Assembly (NCBI GenBank): GCA_028293745.1
Contig: JAQGOF010000234.1
Location: forward strand, 1 to 40,287
Direction: 5' to 3'
DNA: 40,287 bases
Source: Gammaproteobacteria bacterium
Lineage (GTDB): Bacteria > Pseudomonadota > Gammaproteobacteria > Steroidobacterales > Steroidobacteraceae
Positions 1 to 7,488 of the stretch are shown piece by piece (within the stretch, counting starts at the first letter, position 1; each line of letters begins with the position of its first letter). The notes beneath the pieces were generated by a model. That model was given only the letters and a program-made list of their open reading frames with translations. It ran no database searches and was not told the origin of the DNA. The position numbers and the translations under genes were made by a program.

Positions 1-2
1 GT

Positions 3-461
3 ACGCGGCTTGCGCAGAACGTCACTGAGCTGAATGGATCGCTTGCACACGAGCAGGAGCGTGGGGAGCAGCTCGATCTGGCGCTGAGCCATACCGACGA
101 GGTGCAGACCGACGTGAGTTTCAGGACCAATGACGACTCGATCCAGACTCAGGCCATGTCGCCATTGCTGAAGTTGGGAGCGCTGGCTGCTGCGCTGCCC
201 GACGCGAAGGTCCGCGTCTCAGGTTATGCCGACCCGCGTGGATCGGCGGCCGTGAACGAGGCCCTCTCGAAACGGCGCGCGGACGCTGTCGCTGCAGTGC
301 TCGCATCAGCGGGTGTTTCCCCAGACCGCCTTGTCGTTGAGGCGCATGGGAAATCCGATGCTACGAGTGCGGAGGGTGACACTGACGGATACGCGTTCGA
401 CCGCCGGGTGAACGTGCGGATAGAACGTGCCAGCTCGGCAGCCGTGGCACGTAACGAATGA
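3..461 (+). CDS. OmpA-family C-terminal domain protein (5' partial)
   Basis: The reading frame is open from the first bases, so the start lies outside the window; a GTG at 102 is internal. The visible 152 residues begin with a charged Gln/Glu/Leu-rich stretch, probably the end of a helical or coiled-coil segment. An OmpA-like peptidoglycan-binding domain follows. Its hallmarks are the beta-strand VRVSGYADPRGS and the helix NEALSKRRADAVAAVL, matching the family pattern of Gly-x-(Ala/Thr)-Asp followed by Asn-x2-Leu-Ser-x2-Arg-Ala. The domain ends with the typical RRVNVRIE strand. Proteins of this type sit in the outer membrane or periplasm and bind the diaminopimelate of peptidoglycan. Which subfamily (OmpA, Pal-like or a DUF4398-OmpA lipoprotein) cannot be told without the N-terminus. 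Confidence 0.85.
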   Translation, partial: TRLAQNVTELNGSLAHEQERGEQLDLALSHTDEVQTDVSFRTNDDSIQTQAMSPLLKLGALAAALPDAKVRVSGYADPRGSAAVNEALSKRRADAVAAVLASAGVSPDRLVVEAHGKSDATSAEGDTDGYAFDRRVNVRIERASSAAVARNE

Positions 462-541
462 CGCGGCGCCACCCGCGGGATTGAGCGATCGCACCGCTCA
501 ATTCCGTGGGACCTGGCGGCGAAGTCCGCTACGATCTTGCG

Positions 542-910
542 ATGAATACATCAATCGTGCTTTTGAACGGACCCGTCGAGTCGGAAGAATCCGAGCCGGC
601 TGCTGACCGGCTGATTGCCGGTAAACCGGTCACACGGGTCTCCAACTACTTCACCGATTCGACTCAACAGTTTTTCGCGGGCCGCTGGTCAGCCAGCCGC
701 GGTAAGTGGCGCGTTCGCTACACGGAGAACGAGTTGTGTGTGATGACGGCAGGCAAGGTGGTCATCGAAGGCGACTCGGGTGAACGCAACACCTTCGTCT
801 CAGGTGATGCGTTTGTCGTCCCGGCGGGATTTTCCGGCACTTGGGAGGTGCTGGAGGATTGCAGCAAGATTTACGGGATATTTGAGCGTGCGACGTTGAT
901 AGCCAGGTAA
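542..910 (+). CDS. Small cupin-domain protein (DUF861/Cupin_3-like)
   Basis: This 122-residue protein consists of one cupin barrel. The core reads WRVRYTENELCVMTAGKVVI, followed by the second cupin strand pair around GDAFVVPAGFSGTWEVLE and ending in IYGIFER. This resembles the Cupin_3/DUF861 family, which includes ureidoglycine aminohydrolase-like and EutQ-like proteins. The usual metal-binding His residues of classical cupins are not obvious: the Glu of TENELC is kept, but the His positions are replaced. That is common in DUF861 members. I chose the ATG at 542; an upstream ATG at 506 would add a poor N-terminus. Substrate unknown. It is separated from neighbours by about 80 and 130 bases, so it is probably transcribed alone. 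Confidence 0.8.
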   Translation: MNTSIVLLNGPVESEESEPAADRLIAGKPVTRVSNYFTDSTQQFFAGRWSASRGKWRVRYTENELCVMTAGKVVIEGDSGERNTFVSGDAFVVPAGFSGTWEVLEDCSKIYGIFERATLIAR

Positions 911-1042
911 CATAATGCAGCTGTCTGGTGATACATGTCGCAGATCCGCTACCGGGCAGCGCAGCGGTAGCGCGTTCAGTACAAACTATTCACGCTGATC
1001 GCAATCCCGCTCGAAAACCGCTTGATTGCACGGAGGTGCGCC

Positions 1043-1198
1043 ATGGAGACTGTAACCATTGCGACGTCCCGGGGATTCACGGTAGCGGATATGGAGATGC
1101 TCGTCGGAAGCGTTGTCATCGTTGCTGCATTGGCGTGGATGCTGTTCTCCAAGATGAAGCACTTGCGCGGACGTCACCAGGAAGAACCCCGAGTTTGA
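1043..1198 (+). CDS. Small single-pass membrane protein, 51 aa
   Basis: A short reading frame not recognised as a known family. It starts at ATG 1043 with a good Shine-Dalgarno (GGAGG at 1032-1036, 6 nt spacing) and ends at TGA 1196-1198. Residues 1-17 are polar, residues about 18-36 form one clear hydrophobic helix (MEMLVGSVVIVAALAWMLF), and the tail KMKHLRGRHQEEPRV is basic. By the positive-inside rule this places the C-terminus in the cytoplasm. A strong rho-independent terminator lies 40 bases downstream. The ribosome site, membrane segment and terminator together make a real small gene likely. Function is unknown; small membrane proteins of this shape often regulate a larger membrane partner, but nothing here identifies one. 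Confidence 0.6.
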   Translation: METVTIATSRGFTVADMEMLVGSVVIVAALAWMLFSKMKHLRGRHQEEPRV

Positions 1199-1237
1199 GG
1201 CGTCGTACGAACCCATAATGAGAGTTGACGAATTACA

Positions 1238-1271
1238 GCCGAAGCGCTAACCCCGCTTCGGCTTTTTCTTT
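1238..1271 (+). terminator. Rho-independent terminator
   Basis: A perfect 9-bp stem (1238-1246 with 1254-1262, GCCGAAGCG/CGCTTCGGC), a 7-nt loop, and a T-rich run TTTTTCTTT at 1263-1271. It follows the small membrane protein gene on the plus strand. On the minus strand the bases after the stem are not T-rich, so it should act mainly in one direction. Confidence 0.85.
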
Positions 1272-1292
1272 GGTCGCCCGTCCTTCGGCGAG

Positions 1293-2603
1293 CTAGGCCC
1301 CCTGAAGTACTTCCCGCAGTGTGCTGAAGATCTGGTCGATCTGCGCAGGCTCGACAATCAGGGGGGGTGACAGCGCAATGATGTCACCCGTCTGCCTGGT
1401 GAGCAGCCCGCGCTCGAAACACTTCGTGTACACATCGAACGCCCGCGTGCCCACCTTGCCGGGGATCGATTCCAACTCCAATCCCAGGATCAGTCCGTAG
1501 TTGCGGATGTCGACGACGTGCGGCAGCTCGCGCAGCGAGTGGGCCGCATCCTCCCACGGGCCCGCCAACGATTTCGCACGTGTCAGGAGACCCTCGCGCT
1601 CATAAATGCCGAGCGTTGCGAGTCCCGCCGCGCAGGCTGTTGGATGTGCCGAGTAGGTGTATCCGTGGAACAGCTCGATTGCGTTCTCCGGCCCCTGCAT
1701 GAACGCTTCGTATACGGACTTGCGGGCGATCACCGCCCCCATGGGAATGCAGCCGTTGGTCAAACCCTTTGCCGTGGTCAGGATGTCCGGCGTCACGCCG
1801 AACTCCTGGGCGGCGAACGGCGCACCCGTCCGGCCGAACCCAGTGATCACTTCATCGAAAATCAGCAGGATGCCGTGACGATCGCAGATCTCCCGAATGC
1901 GCTTGAGATACCCGCGCGGCGGAACCAACACTCCGGTGGAGCCGGCGATCGGCTCGATAATCACCGCGGCTATGGTCGAAGCATCGTGCAGAGTGACGAG
2001 TCGTTCGAGTTCCTCGGCCAGGTGTGCGCCGTGAGCCGGCTCGCCTCGAGAGAATGCGTTCTTCGCCAAGTCATGAGTGTGCGCAAGGTGATCCACACTG
2101 GGCAGCAGCGAGGTGGACCACATCTTGCGGTTCGGCAGGATGCCGCCCACGGAAATGCCGCCAAACCCGACGCCGTGATAGCCGCGCTCCCGGCCGATCA
2201 GGCGCGTGCGCGTCGCTTCGCCCCGGGCGCGGTGATAGGCCAGCGCGATCTTGAGCGCGGTATCGACTGACTCCGACCCGGAGTTCGTGAAGAACACATG
2301 ATCCAGGCCCGGCGGGGTGATCTTGACGAGCTCATTGGCGAGCTCGAACGCGGCCGGATGACCCATCTGAAACGGCGGGGCGTAGTCCATCGTCTCGAGC
2401 TGGTGCGAGACGGCTTCCGTGATCTCCCGGCGGCCGTGTCCTGCATTCACACACCAGAGACCGGCTACGGCGTCCAGGATCTTGCGGCCGTCCGGGGTCC
2501 AGTAATGCATCCCGGAGGCTTTGTTCAAAAGCCGCGGCTTGGACTTGAACTGCCGGTTCGGGGTGAACGGCATCCAATAGGCTTCGAGTTCGGATCGGGA
2601 CAT
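1293..2603 (-). CDS. Omega-amino acid:pyruvate aminotransferase (class III, PLP)
   Basis: A 436-residue fold-type I class III aminotransferase. The N-terminus LEAYWMPFTPNRQFK, GLWCVNAGHGR, the FFTNSGSESVDTALK phosphate-binding segment, RGYHGV, IFDEVITGFGR (PLP-ring Asp250) and AKGLTNG (PLP Lys279) match beta-alanine/omega-amino acid:pyruvate aminotransferases of Pseudomonas. Such enzymes move the terminal amino group of beta-alanine, GABA or diamines to pyruvate. Next to puuR/puuC, the likely job is to turn GABA or a related omega-amine into a semialdehyde; the exact substrate is inferred. Family alignment favours ATG at 2603. In-frame starts at 2705 (preceded by AAGAAGG) and 2735 would add 34-44 unrelated residues. 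It is divergent from the puuR-like gene with about 150 bp between. Confidence 0.92.
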   Translation of the reverse strand: MSRSELEAYWMPFTPNRQFKSKPRLLNKASGMHYWTPDGRKILDAVAGLWCVNAGHGRREITEAVSHQLETMDYAPPFQMGHPAAFELANELVKITPPGLDHVFFTNSGSESVDTALKIALAYHRARGEATRTRLIGRERGYHGVGFGGISVGGILPNRKMWSTSLLPSVDHLAHTHDLAKNAFSRGEPAHGAHLAEELERLVTLHDASTIAAVIIEPIAGSTGVLVPPRGYLKRIREICDRHGILLIFDEVITGFGRTGAPFAAQEFGVTPDILTTAKGLTNGCIPMGAVIARKSVYEAFMQGPENAIELFHGYTYSAHPTACAAGLATLGIYEREGLLTRAKSLAGPWEDAAHSLRELPHVVDIRNYGLILGLELESIPGKVGTRAFDVYTKCFERGLLTRQTGDIIALSPPLIVEPAQIDQIFSTLREVLQGA

Positions 2604-2755
2604 GGGCGCGCTCGGGATGAAGAGGAGGGGCCCCGGCCGCCAAAAGCGGCGGGGTGAGGCGGAATGATAAGGAAAGTTGACAACGGAGGCTATCCGGACC
2701 GACATTTCGCCCTTCTTGTCGAGAATCTTAAACACCCAGGCGGGTCTCGAGGCTC

Positions 2756-3304
2756 ATGACAATTGATGTAGGCGCCCGGTTGCGCGGCATCCGTACCACG
2801 CTCGGCCTCTCGCAGCGCGAGCTGGCACGCCGTGCGGGTGTGACCAATGGATTGATTTCCCTCATCGAGCAGAACCGGGTGAGCCCGTCGGTCAGCTCCC
2901 TCAAGAAGGTCCTGGACGGCCTGCCGATGTCGCTGGCCGAATTCTTCACTCTGGATCTGGGCGCACCTCCACAGACCTTCTTTGGGGTGGAGGAGCTGGT
3001 TGAGCTCGGCAATGAGGAAGTCTCGCTGCGGCTGGTTGCGGCTCAGCGGCCGGGGCGGCAACTCACGATCCTGCATGAGCGGTATGCTGCCGGGACCGGC
3101 ACCGGTGATGAGATGATCGTCCACCGTGGCGAAGAGGGCGGTGTGGTGGTGCGCGGTCGCGTCGAGCTCACGGTCGGCGGAACGACACGGGTCCTCGGAC
3201 CAGGCGAGGCGTACTACTTTGCAAGCCAACTGCCACATCGATTCCGAAATGTTGGGCGCGAGGCCTGTGAGATCATCAGCGCCTGCACGCCCCCCAGCTT
3301 CTGA
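2756..3304 (+). CDS. puuR: PuuR-like XRE/cupin transcriptional regulator
   Basis: A 182-residue two-domain regulator. Residues about 8-62 form an XRE-type helix-turn-helix (LRGIRTTLGLSQRELARRAG, then LISLIEQNRVSPSVSSLKKV). Residues about 108-178 form a small cupin sensor (IVHRGEEGGVVVRGRVELTV, ending GEAYYFASQLPHRFRN). This architecture and length match E. coli PuuR (185 aa), the putrescine-responsive repressor of the puu genes. It stands immediately upstream of the aldehyde dehydrogenase (11 nt) and divergent from the aminotransferase, so control of both is likely. Putrescine as effector is taken from the family. Many HTH-cupin regulators look alike, so the symbol rests partly on the neighbouring puu genes. 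Confidence 0.88.
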   Translation: MTIDVGARLRGIRTTLGLSQRELARRAGVTNGLISLIEQNRVSPSVSSLKKVLDGLPMSLAEFFTLDLGAPPQTFFGVEELVELGNEEVSLRLVAAQRPGRQLTILHERYAAGTGTGDEMIVHRGEEGGVVVRGRVELTVGGTTRVLGPGEAYYFASQLPHRFRNVGREACEIISACTPPSF

Positions 3305-3315
3305 GAGAGAAAACT

Positions 3316-4815
3316 ATGGCTGCCAAACCCGAAACAATCTCATGGCACGAGCGGGCTCGCACTCTCGACATCCGCACGAAGGCCTTCATCAATGGCAACT
3401 ACGTCGACTCCGCATCCGGTGCGACGTTTGATTCCATCAATCCGGGCACCGGCAAGCTGCTTGCCCGGGTTGCCTCGGGCGACACTGAAGACGTCAATCG
3501 CGCAGTGGCCGCTGCACGCACCGCCTTTCGCAAGGGTGTGTGGGCCAACCAGGCCCCCAAAGATCGCCAGAAAGTTATGAAGCGCTTTGCCGAGCTCATT
3601 CGAGCCCATGGCGATGAGCTCGCGCTGCTCGAAACCCTCGACATGGGCAAGCCCATTGGTGTCAGTCTGAATGTTGACATTCCCTCTGCCGCGCGTTGTA
3701 TCGAGTGGTATGCGGAAGCCATAGACAAGATCTACGACGAAGTCGCTCCCACGGGGCCCAACGCGCTCGCGCTGATTACGCGCGAGCCGATGGGAGTCGT
3801 TGGCGCGATCGTTCCCTGGAACTATCCATTGTTGATGGCCGCGTGGAAGATTGGGCCCGTCCTTGCTGCGGGTAACTCGTTCGTACTCAAACCGTCCGAG
3901 AAATCGCCTCTAACGGCGATTCGCGTGGCGCAGCTCGCCATTGAGGCGGGCATTCCCGAAGGCGTGTTCAACGTGGTGCCCGGCCTTGGCCAGACGGCCG
4001 GCAAGGCGTTGGCGTTGCATATGGACGTTGACTGCATTGCTTTCACGGGATCGACGGCGACCGGCCGCAACATCATGCAGTACGCAGGCCAATCCAACAT
4101 CAAGCGCGTGTCACTCGAGTGCGGCGGCAAGTCGCCGAACATCGTGATGGCGGACTGCCCCGATCTGGACAAGGCCGCCACTGCTGCTGCCTACGCGATT
4201 TTCGACAACCAGGGTGAGGTGTGCTCCGCCGGCTCGCGGCTGCTCGTCCAGGACAGTATCAAGGATGCCGTCCTCGAGAAGGTCAAGACCATCGGGAAAA
4301 TGCTGGCCCCGGGCGATCCGCTCGACACCGAGACCAAGCTCGGTGCGATCGTGGATGATATCCAGTTGAAGAGAGTGCTCAGCTACATCGACGTAGGCCG
4401 TAAGGATGGCGCGAATGTATTCCTGGGCGGGCGCAGAGTGCGCGAGGACAGCGGCGGATACTTTGTCGAACCGACGGTGTTCGATGGTGTCCGGCCGAGC
4501 ATGACGATTGCTCGCGAGGAGATCTTCGGGCCCGTGTTGTCCACGATCACGTTCAAGACGGTAGATGAGGCGATTGAGATCGCCAACGATGTCATCTACG
4601 GCCTCGTGGCTGCCGTGTGGACCCGCGATGTAACAGTTGCTCACCGAACGGCGAAGGCGCTGCGCGCCGGTACAGTGTTCATCAATTGTTATGATGCCGA
4701 TGACATCACGGTACCGTTCGGCGGATTCAAGCAGTCGGGAATCGGGCGCGACAAGTCGCTGCACGCTCTCGAGAAGTACTCCGAGCTGAAGACGACCTGG
4801 CTCGATCTCTCGTGA
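3316..4815 (+). CDS. puuC: PuuC-like gamma-glutamyl-gamma-aminobutyraldehyde dehydrogenase
   Basis: A full-length 499-residue NAD(P)-dependent aldehyde dehydrogenase. Visible are the Rossmann motif PWNYP (167-171), KPSE with Lys192, FTGST (243-247), the general base Glu268 in LECGGKSPNIV, and the nucleophile Cys303 in NQGEVCSAGSR. The NQG-x-VC-x-AG-x-R form of the active-site loop is the one found in PuuC and related gamma-aminobutyraldehyde dehydrogenases, rather than the NQGQCC loop of betaine aldehyde dehydrogenases. In the Puu pathway it oxidises gamma-glutamyl-gamma-aminobutyraldehyde to gamma-glutamyl-GABA in the cytoplasm. It lies 11 nt behind the puuR-like gene and should be in its operon. 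A broader aldehyde role is possible, as this family is promiscuous. Confidence 0.9.
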   Translation: MAAKPETISWHERARTLDIRTKAFINGNYVDSASGATFDSINPGTGKLLARVASGDTEDVNRAVAAARTAFRKGVWANQAPKDRQKVMKRFAELIRAHGDELALLETLDMGKPIGVSLNVDIPSAARCIEWYAEAIDKIYDEVAPTGPNALALITREPMGVVGAIVPWNYPLLMAAWKIGPVLAAGNSFVLKPSEKSPLTAIRVAQLAIEAGIPEGVFNVVPGLGQTAGKALALHMDVDCIAFTGSTATGRNIMQYAGQSNIKRVSLECGGKSPNIVMADCPDLDKAATAAAYAIFDNQGEVCSAGSRLLVQDSIKDAVLEKVKTIGKMLAPGDPLDTETKLGAIVDDIQLKRVLSYIDVGRKDGANVFLGGRRVREDSGGYFVEPTVFDGVRPSMTIAREEIFGPVLSTITFKTVDEAIEIANDVIYGLVAAVWTRDVTVAHRTAKALRAGTVFINCYDADDITVPFGGFKQSGIGRDKSLHALEKYSELKTTWLDLS

Positions 4816-4827
4816 CCTGATCTGTTC

Positions 4828-7305
4828 TTGGACACGGCAACCAGGCAGTTCCTCGCGAGTTCCCCGCGGGGACTTGCGGATCTGTTGGCTCGCGAGCTGG
4901 CGACGTTCGGGGCAGAGAACCTGAAGGAGCGTTCCACCGGCGTCGCTTTCTCCGGGAGCCTGCGAACGGCGTACCGGGCTTGTCTCGAATCACGTCTCGC
5001 CAATCGTGTGTTCCTGGAGCTTGGGCGGTTTGACGTCACGGACGCGGAGGGGTTTTACGCCGCGGCGCGTGCTATCGACTGGCCGTCGCACCTCGCCCCT
5101 GGTGCGACGATCGCCTGCGATTTCAGCGGGCGCCATCCTGCGATCACGCATACCCACTTTGGTGCGTTGAAATTAAAGGACGCTATTGTCGATTGCATGC
5201 GTGAGGCCACTGGTTCGCGTCCCGATGTTGCGCTTGAGCGACCTGGCGTTCGAGTGCACGCGCATGCGAACGGGAACAACATTACGGTGTCGCTCGATCT
5301 CGCTGGGGAGAGCCTACATCGCCGTGGGTATCGTGGTGCAGCGGGCGAGGCGCCTCTGAAGGAAAACGTGGCGGCCGGGATGTCGATGCGGTCGGGTTGG
5401 GCGGAGATGGCCGCCTCGGGTGCGCAGTTTCTTGATCCCATGTGCGGGTCGGGGACGTTGGTGATCGAGGCGGCAATGATTGCCGCCGATATCGCGCCAG
5501 GGTTGACGCGGGATTACTACGGGTTTCTCGGGTGGCGGGGTCACGACGCGCAGCTTTGGGGCGAGGTGTTGGAGGAGGCTAGGGAGCGTGTTCGCGCGGC
5601 AGCAGGCCGCTCACATTCCATTATTCGTGGGCAGGACCGCGACGGTAGTGCGGTACGGATCGCGCGCGCCAATGCGGATCGTGCGGGCGTGGGGCACCTC
5701 GTGCAGTTCGAGGTGAGAGCGTTGGCGGACGCGGCACCGGCTGCTGTTGAACGTCCCGCAGGGCAGGGGCCCGGCAGGGCCAACGACGGCGCGGTGTCGC
5801 GTGCCTCGGGCGGTGCGAATGCGCGGGGCGGGGCTAGCAAGGACACGACTGTCGCAGAGGCGTCGGACGCCGGCATGGCGCGGCGCGACGACGCGGCCCC
5901 GCGCAACGCTGCGTCGGCGGTTGAGTTGGACGCTGCGGCACCGGCAGCGGGTCCGGACGTCGCCCTAGCGGTGGATGCGGCGGACGCACGCACTGACGTG
6001 CCCGCCGCCGTCGGGCTGCTCTGCGTGAATCCTCCCTATGGCGTACGTCTCGAGGATCACAACACCGCCCTGGCCACACACCGGGAACTCGGGAAAGTGC
6101 TCCGCGAGCGGTTCCAAGGCTGGGTTGCCGGCGTGCTCATCGGCTCGCCTGAGCTGGGAATGGAACTCGGCATTCGCGCATACAGAACGCACACGCTCTG
6201 GAACGGCGCACTCGAGTGCCGGTTGCTGCGGCTGAAGGTCGATGCACAGAGTGAGCGCGAGCCCGGGCGGTTTGCGAAACCCGACGCCAGCCTGCGTGAG
6301 TCGCCCGGTGCTCGCATGTTTGCGAACCGCCTTTCCAAGAACTTCAAACGCCTGCAAACCTGGGCGTCCCGTGCGGATGTCTCGTGTTTCCGGGTGTATG
6401 ACGCAGACATGCCCGAGTATGCGTTTGCGATCGATCTGTATCGTACGTTAGAGCCGGATCTGACATGGCTCTATGTGCAGGAATATGCGGCGCCCTCCGA
6501 AATCGAGCTGGACGCGGTGCGCCGGCGCCGCAACGAGGCTTTATCTGTTCTGTCAGAGGTCACTGGCGTGCCCGAAGAGCGGATTCGCGTGCGAACACGG
6601 CGGCGGACCAAGCGCGGCGAGCAGTATCGCAAAGTCGACGAACAGGCCAACTTCCACGTGGTGATGGAGGGTGGCCTGAAATTTCGTGTCAACTTCGATG
6701 ATTATCTGGATACCGGCCTGTTCCTCGACCACCGCCTGACGCGCGCACGATTGCGTGAGGCAGCCGGCGGGAAACGGTTCCTCAACTTGTTCGCTTACAC
6801 AGGAACAGCGACAGTCTACGCGATAGCAGGTGGTGCAACATCGAGCACAACTGTCGACATGTCGCGCACATACCTGGACTGGGCGCAACGCAACCTTGCA
6901 ATCAACGGTATAACAGGCCGACAACACGTGCTGGTGCAGGCTGACTGCCGCGAGTGGCTCGAGGAGAGTGCTCACCGCAAGGAGCGCTATGACCTGATCT
7001 TCCTCGACCCTCCGACGTTCTCAAACTCCAAGCGCATGGAAGGCGTGCTGGATGTCGAGCGCGATCACGGCTCGCTCATCGATGCGTGCGCGAAACTGCT
7101 GGCACCGGGCGGGCTGCTCGTGTTTTCCACCAACGCGCAGCGCTTCAAGCTGGATGAGGCGTTGGCCACGCGGCATGACGTCCGGGATATCTCCGCGGCC
7201 ACATTGCCTCGGGATTTCGAGCGCAATCCCCGGATACACCGCTGTTTCGAAATCCGCACCACAAATCCGGGGACGGCGCTTTACAGGCCAGCCGCGGTGC
7301 GGTAG
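4828..7305 (+). CDS. rlmL: Bifunctional 23S rRNA methyltransferase RlmKL
   Basis: An 825-residue fusion of two SAM methyltransferases preceded by a THUMP domain (about 45-160). The N-terminal RlmL half has DPMCGSGTLVIEAA (203-216) and NPPYG (401-405) and makes m2G2445. The C-terminal RlmK half has FAYTGT (655-660) and DPPTFSNSK (727-735) and makes m7G2069, by homology to E. coli RlmKL (about 702 aa). The extra length is mainly an Ala/Gly/Asp-rich low-complexity insert at residues about 301-393 (5728-6006), between the SAM-binding part and NPPYG of the RlmL domain. Both catalytic motifs are intact. The start is a TTG 12 nt after puuC; no better start was seen. It is a housekeeping gene with no functional link to the puu genes around it. 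Confidence 0.93.
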   Translation: MDTATRQFLASSPRGLADLLARELATFGAENLKERSTGVAFSGSLRTAYRACLESRLANRVFLELGRFDVTDAEGFYAAARAIDWPSHLAPGATIACDFSGRHPAITHTHFGALKLKDAIVDCMREATGSRPDVALERPGVRVHAHANGNNITVSLDLAGESLHRRGYRGAAGEAPLKENVAAGMSMRSGWAEMAASGAQFLDPMCGSGTLVIEAAMIAADIAPGLTRDYYGFLGWRGHDAQLWGEVLEEARERVRAAAGRSHSIIRGQDRDGSAVRIARANADRAGVGHLVQFEVRALADAAPAAVERPAGQGPGRANDGAVSRASGGANARGGASKDTTVAEASDAGMARRDDAAPRNAASAVELDAAAPAAGPDVALAVDAADARTDVPAAVGLLCVNPPYGVRLEDHNTALATHRELGKVLRERFQGWVAGVLIGSPELGMELGIRAYRTHTLWNGALECRLLRLKVDAQSEREPGRFAKPDASLRESPGARMFANRLSKNFKRLQTWASRADVSCFRVYDADMPEYAFAIDLYRTLEPDLTWLYVQEYAAPSEIELDAVRRRRNEALSVLSEVTGVPEERIRVRTRRRTKRGEQYRKVDEQANFHVVMEGGLKFRVNFDDYLDTGLFLDHRLTRARLREAAGGKRFLNLFAYTGTATVYAIAGGATSSTTVDMSRTYLDWAQRNLAINGITGRQHVLVQADCREWLEESAHRKERYDLIFLDPPTFSNSKRMEGVLDVERDHGSLIDACAKLLAPGGLLVFSTNAQRFKLDEALATRHDVRDISAATLPRDFERNPRIHRCFEIRTTNPGTALYRPAAVR
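5728..6006 (+). other. Low-complexity Ala/Gly/Asp-rich insert within rlmKL
   Basis: About 93 codons dominated by Ala, Gly, Asp, Arg and Val, without hydrophobic-core patterning, interrupt the RlmL methyltransferase fold between FEVRALAD and GLLCVNPPYG. The reading frame stays open and flanking motifs are intact, so this is an in-frame expansion and not a frameshift. E. coli RlmKL lacks a segment of this size here. Confidence 0.75.
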
Positions 7306-7314
7306 CGTCGCTGC

Positions 7315-7389
7315 ATGACGATTTCGATTATCAAGCGCACGATTACCCTCAAGAAGCCCGGCGGGCTTCCGGAGACGCGCGCGCGCTGA
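7315..7389 (+). CDS. Putative leader peptide of the asd attenuator, 24 aa
   Basis: A short open frame (MTISIIKRTITLKKPGGLPE and four more residues) lies between rlmKL and asd. Among its first 14 residues are four Ile, three Thr and three Lys. Thr, Ile and Lys are end products of the aspartate pathway that Asd feeds. The 3' half of the frame encodes a 7-bp hairpin (7353-7359 with 7363-7369), and a strong GC hairpin follows at 7420-7449. This is the layout of thr/ilv-type attenuators. No clear Shine-Dalgarno is visible, so translation is unproven, and chance cannot be excluded for a frame this short. Confidence 0.4.
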   Translation: MTISIIKRTITLKKPGGLPETRAR

Positions 7390-7419
7390 TCGAACCAAAC
7401 GCAGCAGCGAAGCATCCAG

Positions 7420-7449
7420 GAGGCCCCGCCCGGCAACGAGCGGGGCCTC
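7420..7449 (+). promoter_or_regulatory. Attenuator-like hairpin upstream of asd
   Basis: A perfect 10-bp stem (GAGGCCCCGC 7420-7429 with GCGGGGCCTC 7440-7449) around a 10-nt loop. A run of six T (7466-7471) follows only after 16 further bases, so it is not a textbook terminator. An alternative pairing of the AGGAGGCCCC arm with GGGGTCCT (7457-7464) would place the T-run directly behind the stem, with two bulged G. It could end rlmKL transcription, or act with the 7315-7389 leader frame as an attenuator for asd. Confidence 0.5.
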
Positions 7450-7488
7450 GTCGTTTGGGGTCCTCTTTTTTGTAACTGGGAGAACACA

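Noticed and set aside
911..1042. Imperfect stem (947-953 with 966-972) before the small membrane gene as a riboswitch
   Set aside because: Only 7 bp and no known aptamer features.
2677..2705. TTGACA at 2677-2682 as a sigma-70 promoter for the puuR-like gene
   Set aside because: The hexamer at correct spacing (2700-2705, CGACAT) is a poor -10; the promoter position is left open.
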